A stretch of DNA of 6,838 nt, taken from the NCBI GenBank assembly GCA_030840515.1, contig JAVEEJ010000044.1:1-6838 (forward strand). Reading direction: 5' to 3'. Positions 1 to 5,907 of this stretch are shown here, piece after piece. How positions within the stretch are numbered: the stretch's first letter is position 1; every line of letters starts with the position of its first letter. The stretch is from Frankiaceae bacterium (GTDB taxonomy: Bacteria; Actinomycetota; Actinomycetes; JAVEEJ01). The notes beneath the pieces are model-generated. The model saw only the letters and a list, made by a program, of their open reading frames with translations. It was not told where the DNA came from and made no database searches. The translations under genes and the position numbers were made by a program.

Positions 1-2
1 CC

Positions 3-383
3 GATCGGGACCGGGCGGCGCGGTCCGCCCTGTTGGCCACGGGCCTGCAGGATCGCGTCGACGCCGGCCCCGCGACCCTCGCCGTCGGCGAGCAGCGGCT
101 GCTGCAGATCGCGCGCGCACTCGCCACGGGTGCACGGGTGCTGCTGCTCGACGAGCCCGCCGCGGGCATGACGGCCGACGAACGCCAGCGGCTCGTCGGC
201 GTGCTGCGCGCGCTGGCGGGGAACGGCCGCGCCGTGTTGCTCGTCGAGCACGACATGGCGTTGGTCGGCCGCTCGGCCGACACGGTGACGGTCCTGGATC
301 AGGGCCGCGTGGTGGCTTCTGGTACCCCTGCACAGGTGCGGGCCGACCCCGGCGTGCAACGGGCCTACCTGGGTGAGGAGTGA
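3..383 (+). CDS. ABC transporter ATP-binding protein, LivG-type, C-terminal part (5' end outside window)
   Basis: The reading frame is open from the window edge to TGA at 381-383, so only the last ~126 residues of the ATPase are present; Walker A and the Q-loop lie upstream. Visible parts are the ABC signature region (LAVGEQ, bases 78-95), Walker B (VLLLDEP, 138-158) and the H-loop histidine in VEHDM (His codon 249-251). The ending (VLDQG, ASGTP, a final AYLGEE) is typical of LivG/BraF subunits of branched-chain amino acid importers, which hydrolyse ATP on the cytoplasmic face of the permease. The signature is degenerate: Ala stands where LSGGQ has Ser. An ATG at 33 is internal, since homology continues before it. 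The binding-protein gene follows at once, suggesting the end of a liv-like operon. The substrate is not certain. Confidence 0.9.
   Translation, partial: DRDRAARSALLATGLQDRVDAGPATLAVGEQRLLQIARALATGARVLLLDEPAAGMTADERQRLVGVLRALAGNGRAVLLVEHDMALVGRSADTVTVLDQGRVVASGTPAQVRADPGVQRAYLGEE
375..380 (+). promoter_or_regulatory. Ribosome binding site GAGGAG for the binding lipoprotein
   Basis: GAGGAG lies inside the last codons of the upstream ATPase gene, 4 nt before GTG 385. The alternative in-frame GTG at 373 has no purine-rich stretch before it. The short spacing is a weakness, but this site favours the start at 385. Confidence 0.5.
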
Positions 384-384
384 C

Positions 385-1587
385 GTGCGGCGCTTCGCCC
401 TGCTGACGGCGGCTGCCCTGACCGCATCCCTAGCCGCCTGCGCGCGGACGCCGGGCAGCGGGGGAGAGGCGCTGATCGTCGTGAGCGCGCCACTGTCCTC
501 CCAGCAGTGGGTGGCGCGCTTCGCCGAACGCGGAGCGCAGCTCGCGGCCGACCAGCTCAACGCCGGCGGAGGGATCGAGTACGGCGGCTCCCGGCACAAG
601 GTCGTCGTACAAGTCCTCGACAACGGCGCGTCCCCCCAGCAAGCCGCCTCTGTGGCCCGCACTGCGGTCGCCCGGCGGGCCGTCGCTCTCATCACCGACG
701 GCACCGGGGCGCAGGCCGTGGCCGCCGTGACCGGCCCGGCGCAGCTGCCCGTCTTCGTCGTCTTCGAAGGAGGCCAGGGGTTCATCGACCCCGCCAAGCG
801 ACCGACGCTGTTCCGGCTCGCACCGGCGAACAAGCCGATGGCGACTCGGTTGGCTGACTACATCAGCGAGAAGCAGCCCAAGGTCGCGCTCATCACTGAC
901 GACTCCTCCTACGGCAGGGACGGTCGCTCGTCCCTGCAGGCGGCGTTCATCCGCGATGAGCTCCCGCTCGCGGCGGACGTTCCCGTCTCGGCCAGCGCCG
1001 ACGACCTGAGCACCGCCGTCAACAAGGCGCGGCGATCCGGCGCGGACACCCTGGTCGTATGGGCGCGCGCCGCGCTCGTAGCCGAGGCGATCCGCGCCGC
1101 GCGCGCCAGTGGCTGGGACGCCGCGATCTACAGCAGCCCCTCGGGCGAGGACCCGCTCGTTCGGCAACGGCTGGCCGAGCACCCGGACTGGGTCGACGGG
1201 TTCACCTTCGTCTCCTTCCGCGTGACTTCCGAGACGGGGCCCGAGCCGTTCGCGAAGTACCGCGCGGCCTACGTGAAGAAGTACGGCGAGGACAAGCTCG
1301 GTGTCGGCGACGTGCTGGTGCCGCCGGACTGGTCGATGTTCAGCTACGACGCGACGAAGCTGCTGGCAGCTGCCCTGCACAAGGCCGGTGCTCCTGGACA
1401 GGCGCTGATGCGGGCCCTCGACGACACGGTCATCACCGGCGCCAACGGCGACGAGCGCGGCTACAGCCCCAGCGACCGCGAGGGCGTCGTACCCGATGAC
1501 ATGTACTTCGGCCGCTTCAAGGACATGCGCTACGCACCCGTCACCGACGATGTGCTCTCGACCAGTCTTCCTCTGGTTCCGCAGTGA
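385..1587 (+). CDS. Branched-chain amino acid-type ABC transporter substrate-binding lipoprotein
   Basis: This 400-residue protein is the extracytoplasmic receptor of a liv-type importer. It opens with a lipoprotein signal peptide: Arg2-Arg3, a hydrophobic stretch, then lipobox L16-A-A-C19, so Cys19 should be lipidated and the protein tethered outside the membrane. The mature part resembles type I periplasmic binding proteins (Peripla_BP_6/LivJ class): an early VSAPLS segment, GAQLAADQLNAGGG typical of the first helix, a VALITDDSSYGRDG segment at the second-lobe boundary, and a late SYDATKLLAAAL helix. Length is normal for the family. GTG 385 was chosen because of the preceding GAGGAG and because it yields a standard signal peptide; GTG 373 would add four residues. 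It begins one base after the ATPase stop, so co-transcription is very likely. Binding specificity cannot be read from sequence; such receptors also bind amides, urea or aromatic compounds. Confidence 0.9.
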   Translation: MRRFALLTAAALTASLAACARTPGSGGEALIVVSAPLSSQQWVARFAERGAQLAADQLNAGGGIEYGGSRHKVVVQVLDNGASPQQAASVARTAVARRAVALITDGTGAQAVAAVTGPAQLPVFVVFEGGQGFIDPAKRPTLFRLAPANKPMATRLADYISEKQPKVALITDDSSYGRDGRSSLQAAFIRDELPLAADVPVSASADDLSTAVNKARRSGADTLVVWARAALVAEAIRAARASGWDAAIYSSPSGEDPLVRQRLAEHPDWVDGFTFVSFRVTSETGPEPFAKYRAAYVKKYGEDKLGVGDVLVPPDWSMFSYDATKLLAAALHKAGAPGQALMRALDDTVITGANGDERGYSPSDREGVVPDDMYFGRFKDMRYAPVTDDVLSTSLPLVPQ

Positions 1588-1603
1588 TCTCGGGGCAGCG
1601 CTG

Positions 1604-2323
1604 ATGTGCGGGCGTTATGCCTCGACGCGCAACGCGATGGACATCGCCGCGACCTTCGGCATCCGTGACGACGCGGTGGGCGAGGACGTCGAGGCCGACT
1701 ACAACGTCGCGCCGACGAAGCCGGTCTACGCCGTCGTGGAGCGCGCGCCGCGCGAGGACAAGGCCGCCGCGCCGGTGCGCCAGCTGCGCGTCGCGAAGTG
1801 GGGCCTCGTGCCGTCCTGGGCGAAGGATCCGTCGATCGGCTCGCGGCTCATCAACGCCCGCGTCGAGACGGTCGACAGCAAGCCCGCCTTCAAGAAGGCC
1901 TTCGCCACGCGGCGCTGCCTGCTTCCCGCCGACGGCTACTACGAGTGGTACGGCGAGAAGGGGCACAAGCAGCCGTTCTTCATCCACCCCAAGGACGGCG
2001 GACTGCTCGCGATGGCCGGGCTGTACGAGTTCTGGAAGGCACCGCACGACGAGTGGCTGTTCACCGTCACGGTTCTGACGACGACGGCAGAGGATGCCGT
2101 CGGCCACATCCACGACCGGATGCCGATGCTCGTCGAGCCCGACCGCTGGGCGACCTGGCTGGCGCCGTCAGCCGACGCGGGGCGTGACCTGCGTGAGCTG
2201 CTCGTCCCCGCCGCTCCTGGGCTGCTCGACGCGCGACCGGTGTCGACCCTCGTGAACAACGTCGCCAACAACGGCCCCGAGCTGCTCGAGCCGGTGGAGC
2301 CCGAGGGCGACCTGCTCAGCTGA
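1604..2323 (+). CDS. SRAP (SOS response-associated peptidase) family protein, YedK/HMCES-like
   Basis: This complete 239-residue SRAP-domain protein belongs to a family that covalently traps abasic sites in single-stranded DNA through the N-terminal cysteine, forming a thiazolidine crosslink that protects the lesion. All expected active-site elements are visible: Cys2 in the MCGRY start (exposed after Met removal), YNVAPT at 33-38, Asn84 in INARVET, Glu114 in ADGYYEW and His170 in IHDRMP, with PVS at 212-214 near the end. Cys2 must directly follow the initiator Met, which fixes the start at ATG 1604; a longer frame from 1496 would bury the nucleophile and overlap the lipoprotein gene. The gap to the upstream gene is 16 bp with no strong Shine-Dalgarno sequence, so read-through from the transporter operon is likely, although the functions are unrelated. 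Its last 8 bp overlap the end of the opposing gene. Confidence 0.95.
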   Translation: MCGRYASTRNAMDIAATFGIRDDAVGEDVEADYNVAPTKPVYAVVERAPREDKAAAPVRQLRVAKWGLVPSWAKDPSIGSRLINARVETVDSKPAFKKAFATRRCLLPADGYYEWYGEKGHKQPFFIHPKDGGLLAMAGLYEFWKAPHDEWLFTVTVLTTTAEDAVGHIHDRMPMLVEPDRWATWLAPSADAGRDLRELLVPAAPGLLDARPVSTLVNNVANNGPELLEPVEPEGDLLS

Positions 2324-3629
2324 GCCGGCGCAGCACGGCGCCGTTGGCGAGGATCAGTGAGGCTGCGAGTACGACGACACCGATCGCGCCCCGCTTCGGC
2401 CGCAGCGGTTGCCGGGTCGCCGCGAGCGCCGCAGGTCGATCGAGGCTGTAGCGGAAGAGCCCCTGCGCGCGTCCCGGGAGGTCCGCCTGCAGGTAGGGGT
2501 AGTAGTCGGCGGCCCTCACGGCCGCGGCAGCCGCGGCGATGACGGTGTCCGTGGCCGCTCTGCGCGCCTGGCTGGAGGGGTGGCCGGCGGCCCACTGCGC
2601 CCAGGACTTGAAGCCGGTCGGTGGGGTCAGCGTGCGCCGGTCGAGGGTGGGCTGCGTCGTCAGGTCGAGCACCAGCTGGCTGCGCCCGCTGACGCGGGCG
2701 GTGAACGCGACCTGGCCGCCCGGCAGTGACCCGGCGATCCGTGCCCCGTTGCTGATCGGCGTGGTTCCCGGCCCGGCAACGATTGCCGTGCTGCCCACCA
2801 CGCGGATCGTGCCGCGGATGGTCTGCGCGGCGCCCACCGTGATCTGTCGCTGTGCCACGAGGTCAGCCGACAGGTCACAGGGCAGGCCACGGCCGGCGAC
2901 CGGTGGCTCACGGCCCGGGCTGGCGGCCGCACCCAGCAGTGCGTCGGCCACGCCCGCGAGCTCGGAGGCGTCGGTCGAACCCGCCCCGACTAGCACCGCC
3001 TGCTGGCTCGTCTGGTCAGAGAGCGTGACCGTCACCGTGCCCGGACCCGGAACCGTTCCCCCCGCTCCCAAGGGTTGGGGCGCCCCCAGCGCGTCGACGT
3101 ACTCGAGCCGCACTCCCACCGGCAGCCGCAAGGCCTCGATCCCCGGGTCGAGGGTCAGCCGCGCCGCCAGGTCCCGCCGGCCGGGCGAGAACCCCTGCCA
3201 GACGACGGTGCCGAGCTTCGCGACCGGCGGGGAGGTGTCGTCCAGGGCGTCGGCTCGGCGGGCCGGGCCACGCTCGTAGATGCCGTAGTCGCCGGTGCCC
3301 GTGATGCGCAGCCGCTGCTCCACCGTCACCCGCGCCGGCTGCCCCTCCGGGCCTAGCGCGACGTCGACCTGATCCCGGTCGTCGACGGGGCCGGGAGCCC
3401 GCGAGACGCGGAGCCGGTCGGGCAGGGTGCCGGGCACCTGGAGCGCCAGCGCAGCCTCGGGGCGGGGCAGCGGGATCCGGCCCGGGCGTGGATCGCCGCA
3501 CGACGTGGGGTTTGCCCCCCCGGGGGCGAGGGGCATGGCGGTCAACGGAAGGGCCACCGCAGGCGATGCCAGTGCTCCCACCGCCGCCGCGGCGGCGAGC
3601 GCACCGGCGACGTGACCGACGGTGACCAT
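2316..3629 (-). CDS. Hypothetical secreted protein with C-terminal membrane anchor
   Basis: I do not recognise a family for this 437-residue protein. With ATG at 3629 it begins with an Ala-rich hydrophobic segment ending in ASPAVA at about residues 21-26, resembling a Sec signal peptide, although the n-region has no Lys/Arg, which is unusual. The middle is rich in Val, Thr, Gly and Pro with alternating hydrophobic stretches (VTVEQRLRITGTGDYGIYER; GTVTVTLSDQTSQQAVLVG), suggesting beta-sandwich extracytoplasmic domains. An Ala-rich, probably helical stretch precedes a single C-terminal hydrophobic segment (GAIGVVVLAASLILANGAVL) and a short RRLS tail, implying an outside domain with one membrane anchor. 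There are only two Cys after the signal segment, which could form a disulfide. No LPXTG-like motif precedes the anchor. A GTG at 3707 would add 26 residues including arginines, but would cover the opposing promoter region. A TAACCT element 7 nt before ATG 3629 supports the shorter start. Confidence 0.75.
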   Translation of the reverse strand: MVTVGHVAGALAAAAAVGALASPAVALPLTAMPLAPGGANPTSCGDPRPGRIPLPRPEAALALQVPGTLPDRLRVSRAPGPVDDRDQVDVALGPEGQPARVTVEQRLRITGTGDYGIYERGPARRADALDDTSPPVAKLGTVVWQGFSPGRRDLAARLTLDPGIEALRLPVGVRLEYVDALGAPQPLGAGGTVPGPGTVTVTLSDQTSQQAVLVGAGSTDASELAGVADALLGAAASPGREPPVAGRGLPCDLSADLVAQRQITVGAAQTIRGTIRVVGSTAIVAGPGTTPISNGARIAGSLPGGQVAFTARVSGRSQLVLDLTTQPTLDRRTLTPPTGFKSWAQWAAGHPSSQARRAATDTVIAAAAAAVRAADYYPYLQADLPGRAQGLFRYSLDRPAALAATRQPLRPKRGAIGVVVLAASLILANGAVLRRLS

Positions 3630-3636
3630 GGGCACG

Positions 3637-3642
3637 AGGTTA
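3637..3642 (-). promoter_or_regulatory. Putative -10 element (TAACCT) for a leaderless secreted-protein transcript
   Basis: Read on the minus strand, TAACCT fits TANNNT and ends 7 nt before ATG 3629. Transcription would start at or near the A of the ATG, giving a leaderless mRNA, which is common in actinobacteria. This agrees with the lack of a Shine-Dalgarno sequence. I see no good -35 hexamer at 17-19 bp. Confidence 0.4.
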
Positions 3643-3665
3643 CGTCCGAGCAGGCGGCTTACCCC

Positions 3666-3694
3666 TTGTGGGCCGCACCGCGCGTTGGTAGGAC
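3666..3694 (+). promoter_or_regulatory. Putative sigma70-type promoter for the DksA-like/WhiB-like unit
   Basis: TTGTGG (3666-3671) and TAGGAC (3689-3694) are separated by 17 bp. The -35 has the TTG core; the -10 lacks the final T in register. Transcription from about 3701-3703 would give a ~24-nt leader with GGGAGG before GTG 3726, and makes the upstream start at 3612 impossible on this transcript. Confidence 0.35.
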
Positions 3695-3712
3695 TGCTGC
3701 GGATCACGTCAT

Positions 3713-3718
3713 GGGAGG
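3713..3718 (+). promoter_or_regulatory. Ribosome binding site GGGAGG for the DksA-like gene
   Basis: GGGAGG lies 7 nt before GTG 3726, an ideal distance. It overlaps the in-frame ATG at 3711, which has no such site before it. This decides the start in favour of GTG 3726. Confidence 0.7.
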
Positions 3719-3725
3719 CAACACG

Positions 3726-4079
3726 GTGGACACGGAGCAGGCCAGAGCGCGCCTGCAGGAACTGCTCTCCGAGCTGGAGGGGTCAGTGGCGACCCTCGAG
3801 CACGAGGGACCGGTCGACGACACCGATGAGCTCTCCCACTACGACCAGCACCCTGCAGACGCCGCGTCCACCATCTCCGAGGCCGACCGCGAGAGCGCGC
3901 TGATCGACGCGGCTCGCGGCCAGCAGGAGCAGGTCCTGGCAGCGCTGGCTCGCCTCGACGAGGGCAGCTACGGCCGATGCGTGGACTGCGGTGCCGAGCT
4001 AGGCGCCGAGCGGCTCGAGGCCCGACCGGAGGCAGCACGCTGCATCAGCTGCCAGACCGCTGCAGAAGGAGCTCGCTAG
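3726..4079 (+). CDS. TraR/DksA family zinc-finger protein
   Basis: This 117-residue protein has the TraR/DksA plan: an N-terminal helical, probably coiled-coil arm (about 1-75, rich in Glu, Gln, Leu and Ala) and a C-terminal four-cysteine zinc finger, C85-x2-C88-x17-C106-x2-C109, containing GSYGRCVDCG. The arm carries YDQHPADAA (39-47), which resembles both the acidic tip motif of DksA and the YDNHPAD motif of Bacillus YteA-type members. DksA proteins insert the coiled coil into the RNA polymerase secondary channel and alter initiation, in proteobacteria together with ppGpp; the role of actinobacterial members is less defined, so the target here is inferred. GTG 3726 was chosen from the GGGAGG site; ATG 3711 would add five residues. 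The WhiB-like gene starts 2 bp after the TAG, so the two are almost certainly one transcript. Confidence 0.9.
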   Translation: MDTEQARARLQELLSELEGSVATLEHEGPVDDTDELSHYDQHPADAASTISEADRESALIDAARGQQEQVLAALARLDEGSYGRCVDCGAELGAERLEARPEAARCISCQTAAEGAR

Positions 4080-4081
4080 CG

Positions 4082-4414
4082 ATGGGCACCCGCACGATCC
4101 CGCAAGTCGGTCCCACCGAGGCGCGTCGGCTCAAGCGCGACCTCCGTTTCAAGGCCGCGCAGACCGGGCGCCACACCGGTGACCGGTGGCGCGAGCGCGG
4201 TCGCTGCCTGAGCGCCGACCCTGAGGTGTTCTTCCCGACCACCATCGACGACGCGGCCCCCGCGCTGGCGATGTGCCGGGAGTGCCCCGTGCTCGGTCCC
4301 TGCCTGGCCGCCGCGCTCGACGCCGGTGACAGTGAGGGCGTCTGGGGTGGCACCACCCCGGAGGAGCGACGCGCGATGCGCCAGGTGTGGCTGCCGGAGC
4401 AGTCCAGCTGGTAG
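4082..4414 (+). CDS. WhiB-like (Wbl) iron-sulfur transcription factor
   Basis: This 110-residue protein has the four WhiB cluster ligands C42-x22-C65-x2-C68-x5-C74, followed by the G86-V-W-G-G turn and a basic helix starting TPEERRAM. Wbl proteins hold an oxygen- and NO-sensitive [4Fe-4S] cluster and typically bind region 4 of the primary sigma factor to alter promoter choice. The start ATG 4082 is preceded by AGAAGGAG (4064-4071) with a 10-nt spacer, located in the end of the DksA-like gene. An Arg/Lys-rich extension of ~40 residues precedes the first Cys, longer than in small WhiB1-type members, while the tail after the turn is short and lacks an AT-hook. I cannot assign it to a numbered subclass. 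It converges on the methyltransferase gene with a 16-bp gap. Confidence 0.93.
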   Translation: MGTRTIPQVGPTEARRLKRDLRFKAAQTGRHTGDRWRERGRCLSADPEVFFPTTIDDAAPALAMCRECPVLGPCLAAALDAGDSEGVWGGTTPEERRAMRQVWLPEQSSW

Positions 4415-4430
4415 TCCGCTCGGCCGAGGC

Positions 4431-5189
4431 TCAGGGCCGCCGGGCGCTGGCCACCAGGTGCACGCCGTGTGCGTCGCCTTCCCGCTCGCGCGCCAGTGTC
4501 GTCTCGGCGCTCACCAGCCGCTCGAGCTGACCCGGGTCCGCGGACAGCGCCCGGTCCACTGCGTCGGCCGACAGCACGGTGCGCGGGCGCACCCACTCCA
4601 CCTCGAAGCCTGCGACTGCCAGTATCCCGCGCAGCTCCTCGGGCCAGAAGCAGCGCGTGATCGTGCCGTCGACGGCCGGCACCAGGACCACGTCCGCAAG
4701 CGGCACATCTGCCAGCTCGGCCCAGCGCTCCTGGTCGGCCAGCCGGGCCATGCCCGCCAGCAGTGAGTCGACGCAGAGCAGCAACCGGCCGCCCGGGCGC
4801 AGCACCCGGGCGACGTCGGTGAGGGTGTCCTCCGTCGCGAGGCAGCGCGAGAGCATGCGTCCCTCGGCGAGCACCGCGTCGAAGGCCGCGCCCTCGAGCC
4901 AGCTCAGCGACAGCGGGTCGGCGTGGACCTGCCGGATGCCCGGGTGCGCGGGTGGCTGCTCGGCGCCGCTCTCGACCACGTGCACCACGTCGTGACCTGC
5001 GTCGGCCGCCACCAGGGCGAAGCGCCCGCCGCCTCCGGACAGGTCGAGCAGGCGGCAGCTCTCCTCGGGCAGCCACTCGCAGAGCTGGGCCGCCGCGACG
5101 GCGCCGTAGAACCTGCGGTAGGCAGGGCTGCCTGTGGGGCTGGCAGCCGCGACAGGTGGGACAGCACCCAAGGGGTCATAGGCGAGCAT
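4431..5189 (-). CDS. Class I SAM-dependent methyltransferase
   Basis: This 252-residue protein has a Rossmann-type methyltransferase fold. Motif I is LLDLSGGGGRFALV (47-60), the second strand ends with VVHVVESG (68-75), a motif II-like FDAVLAEGRM follows at 103-112, and VLRPGGRLLLCVDS (129-142) is the usual post-motif strand. PEELRGILAVAGFEVEWV (183-200) is the typical late helix-strand. Motif I has Ser-Gly-Gly-Gly-Gly instead of the common GxGxG, with Ser at the first Gly. The substrate is unknown; nothing in the sequence separates small-molecule, protein or lipid targets. ATG 5189 is the start because conserved sequence begins soon after it and a -10-like TACCGT ends 8 nt upstream. A much longer frame to 5648 runs through the divergent hydrolase gene and is not credible. 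Confidence 0.85.
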   Translation of the reverse strand: MLAYDPLGAVPPVAAASPTGSPAYRRFYGAVAAAQLCEWLPEESCRLLDLSGGGGRFALVAADAGHDVVHVVESGAEQPPAHPGIRQVHADPLSLSWLEGAAFDAVLAEGRMLSRCLATEDTLTDVARVLRPGGRLLLCVDSLLAGMARLADQERWAELADVPLADVVLVPAVDGTITRCFWPEELRGILAVAGFEVEWVRPRTVLSADAVDRALSADPGQLERLVSAETTLAREREGDAHGVHLVASARRP

Positions 5190-5197
5190 CGCGAAGG

Positions 5198-5203
5198 ACG
5201 GTA
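5198..5203 (-). promoter_or_regulatory. Putative -10 element (TACCGT) for a leaderless methyltransferase transcript
   Basis: Minus-strand TACCGT fits TANNNT and ends 8 nt before ATG 5189, where no Shine-Dalgarno sequence is present, so a leaderless transcript is likely. The only -35 candidate, TTCTGC at 5228-5223, is weak with a 19-bp spacer. The element abuts GAAGGA (5193-5198), the likely ribosome site of the divergent hydrolase gene. Confidence 0.3.
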
Positions 5204-5208
5204 CCCAG

Positions 5209-5838
5209 GTGGCGGCACATACGCAGAAGATCGGGACCGAGTACGGCGCGGCGCGCGTGACGTCACACGGAAGCGGATCCCGGCTGCTGGTGCTCGGCCA
5301 CGGCGCGGGAGGAGGGGTCGACGCACCCGACCTCGCAGCGGTGACAGCGGCGATTGCAGGGCCCGACTGGACGGTGGCCCTGGTCGAACAGCCGTACCGA
5401 GTCGCAGGTCGACGTTCACCGCCACCGGCCGCCTGGCTCGACGCCGCGTGGATCACGGTGCTGGAGGCGCTGGCACACCCGCGGCCCGCCGTACTCGTGA
5501 CCGGAGGTCGAAGCAGCGGCGCACGCGTGGCGTGCCGGACTGCGGTGGCCACCGATGCCAACGGTGTGGTGGCGCTGGCCTTCCCGCTCCGCCCGCCCGG
5601 CCGGGAGGCCGATCGCACAGCGGAGCTCGTCGGCGCCGGTGTGCCCACCCTCGTCGTGCAAGGCAGCCGGGATGCGTTCGGAGGCCCCGAGCGGCTGCCG
5701 TCCGGGGCGGTCGTGCACGCGGTCGCCGGGGCGGATCACGCCTTCCGGGCGCGAAAGTCCGACGGCCGCAGCTCGGCGGAGTGCGCGGCCGAGGTGGGGC
5801 AAACCGTGCGGGCCTGGCTCGCCTCCACGTTCGGCTGA
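5209..5838 (+). CDS. Alpha/beta hydrolase family protein (KANSL3/TEX30-like)
   Basis: This 209-residue protein is a compact alpha/beta hydrolase. It shows GHGAGGG (30-36) after the first strand, probably the oxyanion region, a nucleophile elbow G100-R-S102-S-G104 (GxSxG), a candidate acid Asp155 in VVQGSRDAFG, and a candidate base His177 in GADHAF. The early GHGAGGG, the small size with no lid domain and the VQGxRD...ADH ending match the KANSL3/TEX30-like group, whose substrates are generally unknown. GTG 5209 is preceded by GAAGGA (5193-5198) at 10 nt. GTG 5257 is a possible shorter start but loses the first strand region. The gene diverges from the methyltransferase with 19 bp between start codons, and its stop lies 34 bp before the SigR-type -35 element, so it is not obviously part of the sigma factor's own transcript. 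Confidence 0.85.
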   Translation: MAAHTQKIGTEYGAARVTSHGSGSRLLVLGHGAGGGVDAPDLAAVTAAIAGPDWTVALVEQPYRVAGRRSPPPAAWLDAAWITVLEALAHPRPAVLVTGGRSSGARVACRTAVATDANGVVALAFPLRPPGREADRTAELVGAGVPTLVVQGSRDAFGGPERLPSGAVVHAVAGADHAFRARKSDGRSSAECAAEVGQTVRAWLASTFG

Positions 5839-5872
5839 CCTGCGCTTGATCCGTGAGCACGCCCGGCGTACC

Positions 5873-5898
5873 GGAATCGGGGCGCGGCGCACGGCGTT
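5873..5898 (+). promoter_or_regulatory. SigR-dependent promoter (GGAAT-N18-GTT), probable autoregulation site
   Basis: GGAAT at 5873-5877 and GTT at 5896-5898 are separated by exactly 18 bp. This matches the known SigR/SigH-class consensus of actinobacteria (GGAAT, 18-19 bp, GTT), and the following G makes GTTG. It sits just upstream of the sigma gene, as in known self-induced sigR loci. Transcription should start around 5905-5908, at or just before ATG 5908. Confidence 0.8.
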
Positions 5899-5907
5899 GC
5901 AGCCGCC

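Noticed and set aside
430..1380. Long minus-strand open frame (316 codons) opposite the binding lipoprotein
   Set aside because: It is Arg-, Gly- and Val-rich with no recognisable domain and lies wholly opposite a convincing lipoprotein gene; long antisense frames are expected at this GC content.
1496..1603. Upstream extension of the SRAP frame to 1496
   Set aside because: It would overlap the lipoprotein gene and place residues before the catalytic Cys2, which must directly follow the initiator Met.
2316..2420. Sortase sorting signal at the C-terminus of the secreted protein
   Set aside because: A hydrophobic segment and basic tail are present, but no LPXTG or LAXTG motif precedes them, so a plain membrane anchor is more likely.
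2539..3279. Plus-strand open frame (246 codons) inside the secreted-protein gene
   Set aside because: The minus-strand frame has a signal-like start, a C-terminal membrane segment and a matching promoter element; the plus frame shows only low-complexity Ser/Arg/Pro sequence.
3612..3725. Longer DksA-like protein starting at 3612 or 3711
   Set aside because: GGGAGG is ideally placed for GTG 3726, the likely promoter lies after 3612, and the extra residues do not resemble the family.
4419..4439. Palindrome CTCGGCCGAG and a 5-bp CGGCC/GGCCG hairpin between convergent genes, as a bidirectional terminator
   Set aside because: The stem is only 5 bp with a 9-nt loop, the palindrome has no loop, and no T-run follows on either strand; such short GC repeats are frequent here.
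4045..5076. Minus-strand open frame (343 codons) spanning the WhiB-like gene and part of the methyltransferase gene
   Set aside because: It is Arg/Gly/Ala-rich without motifs and conflicts with two genes that have clear catalytic or cluster-binding residues.
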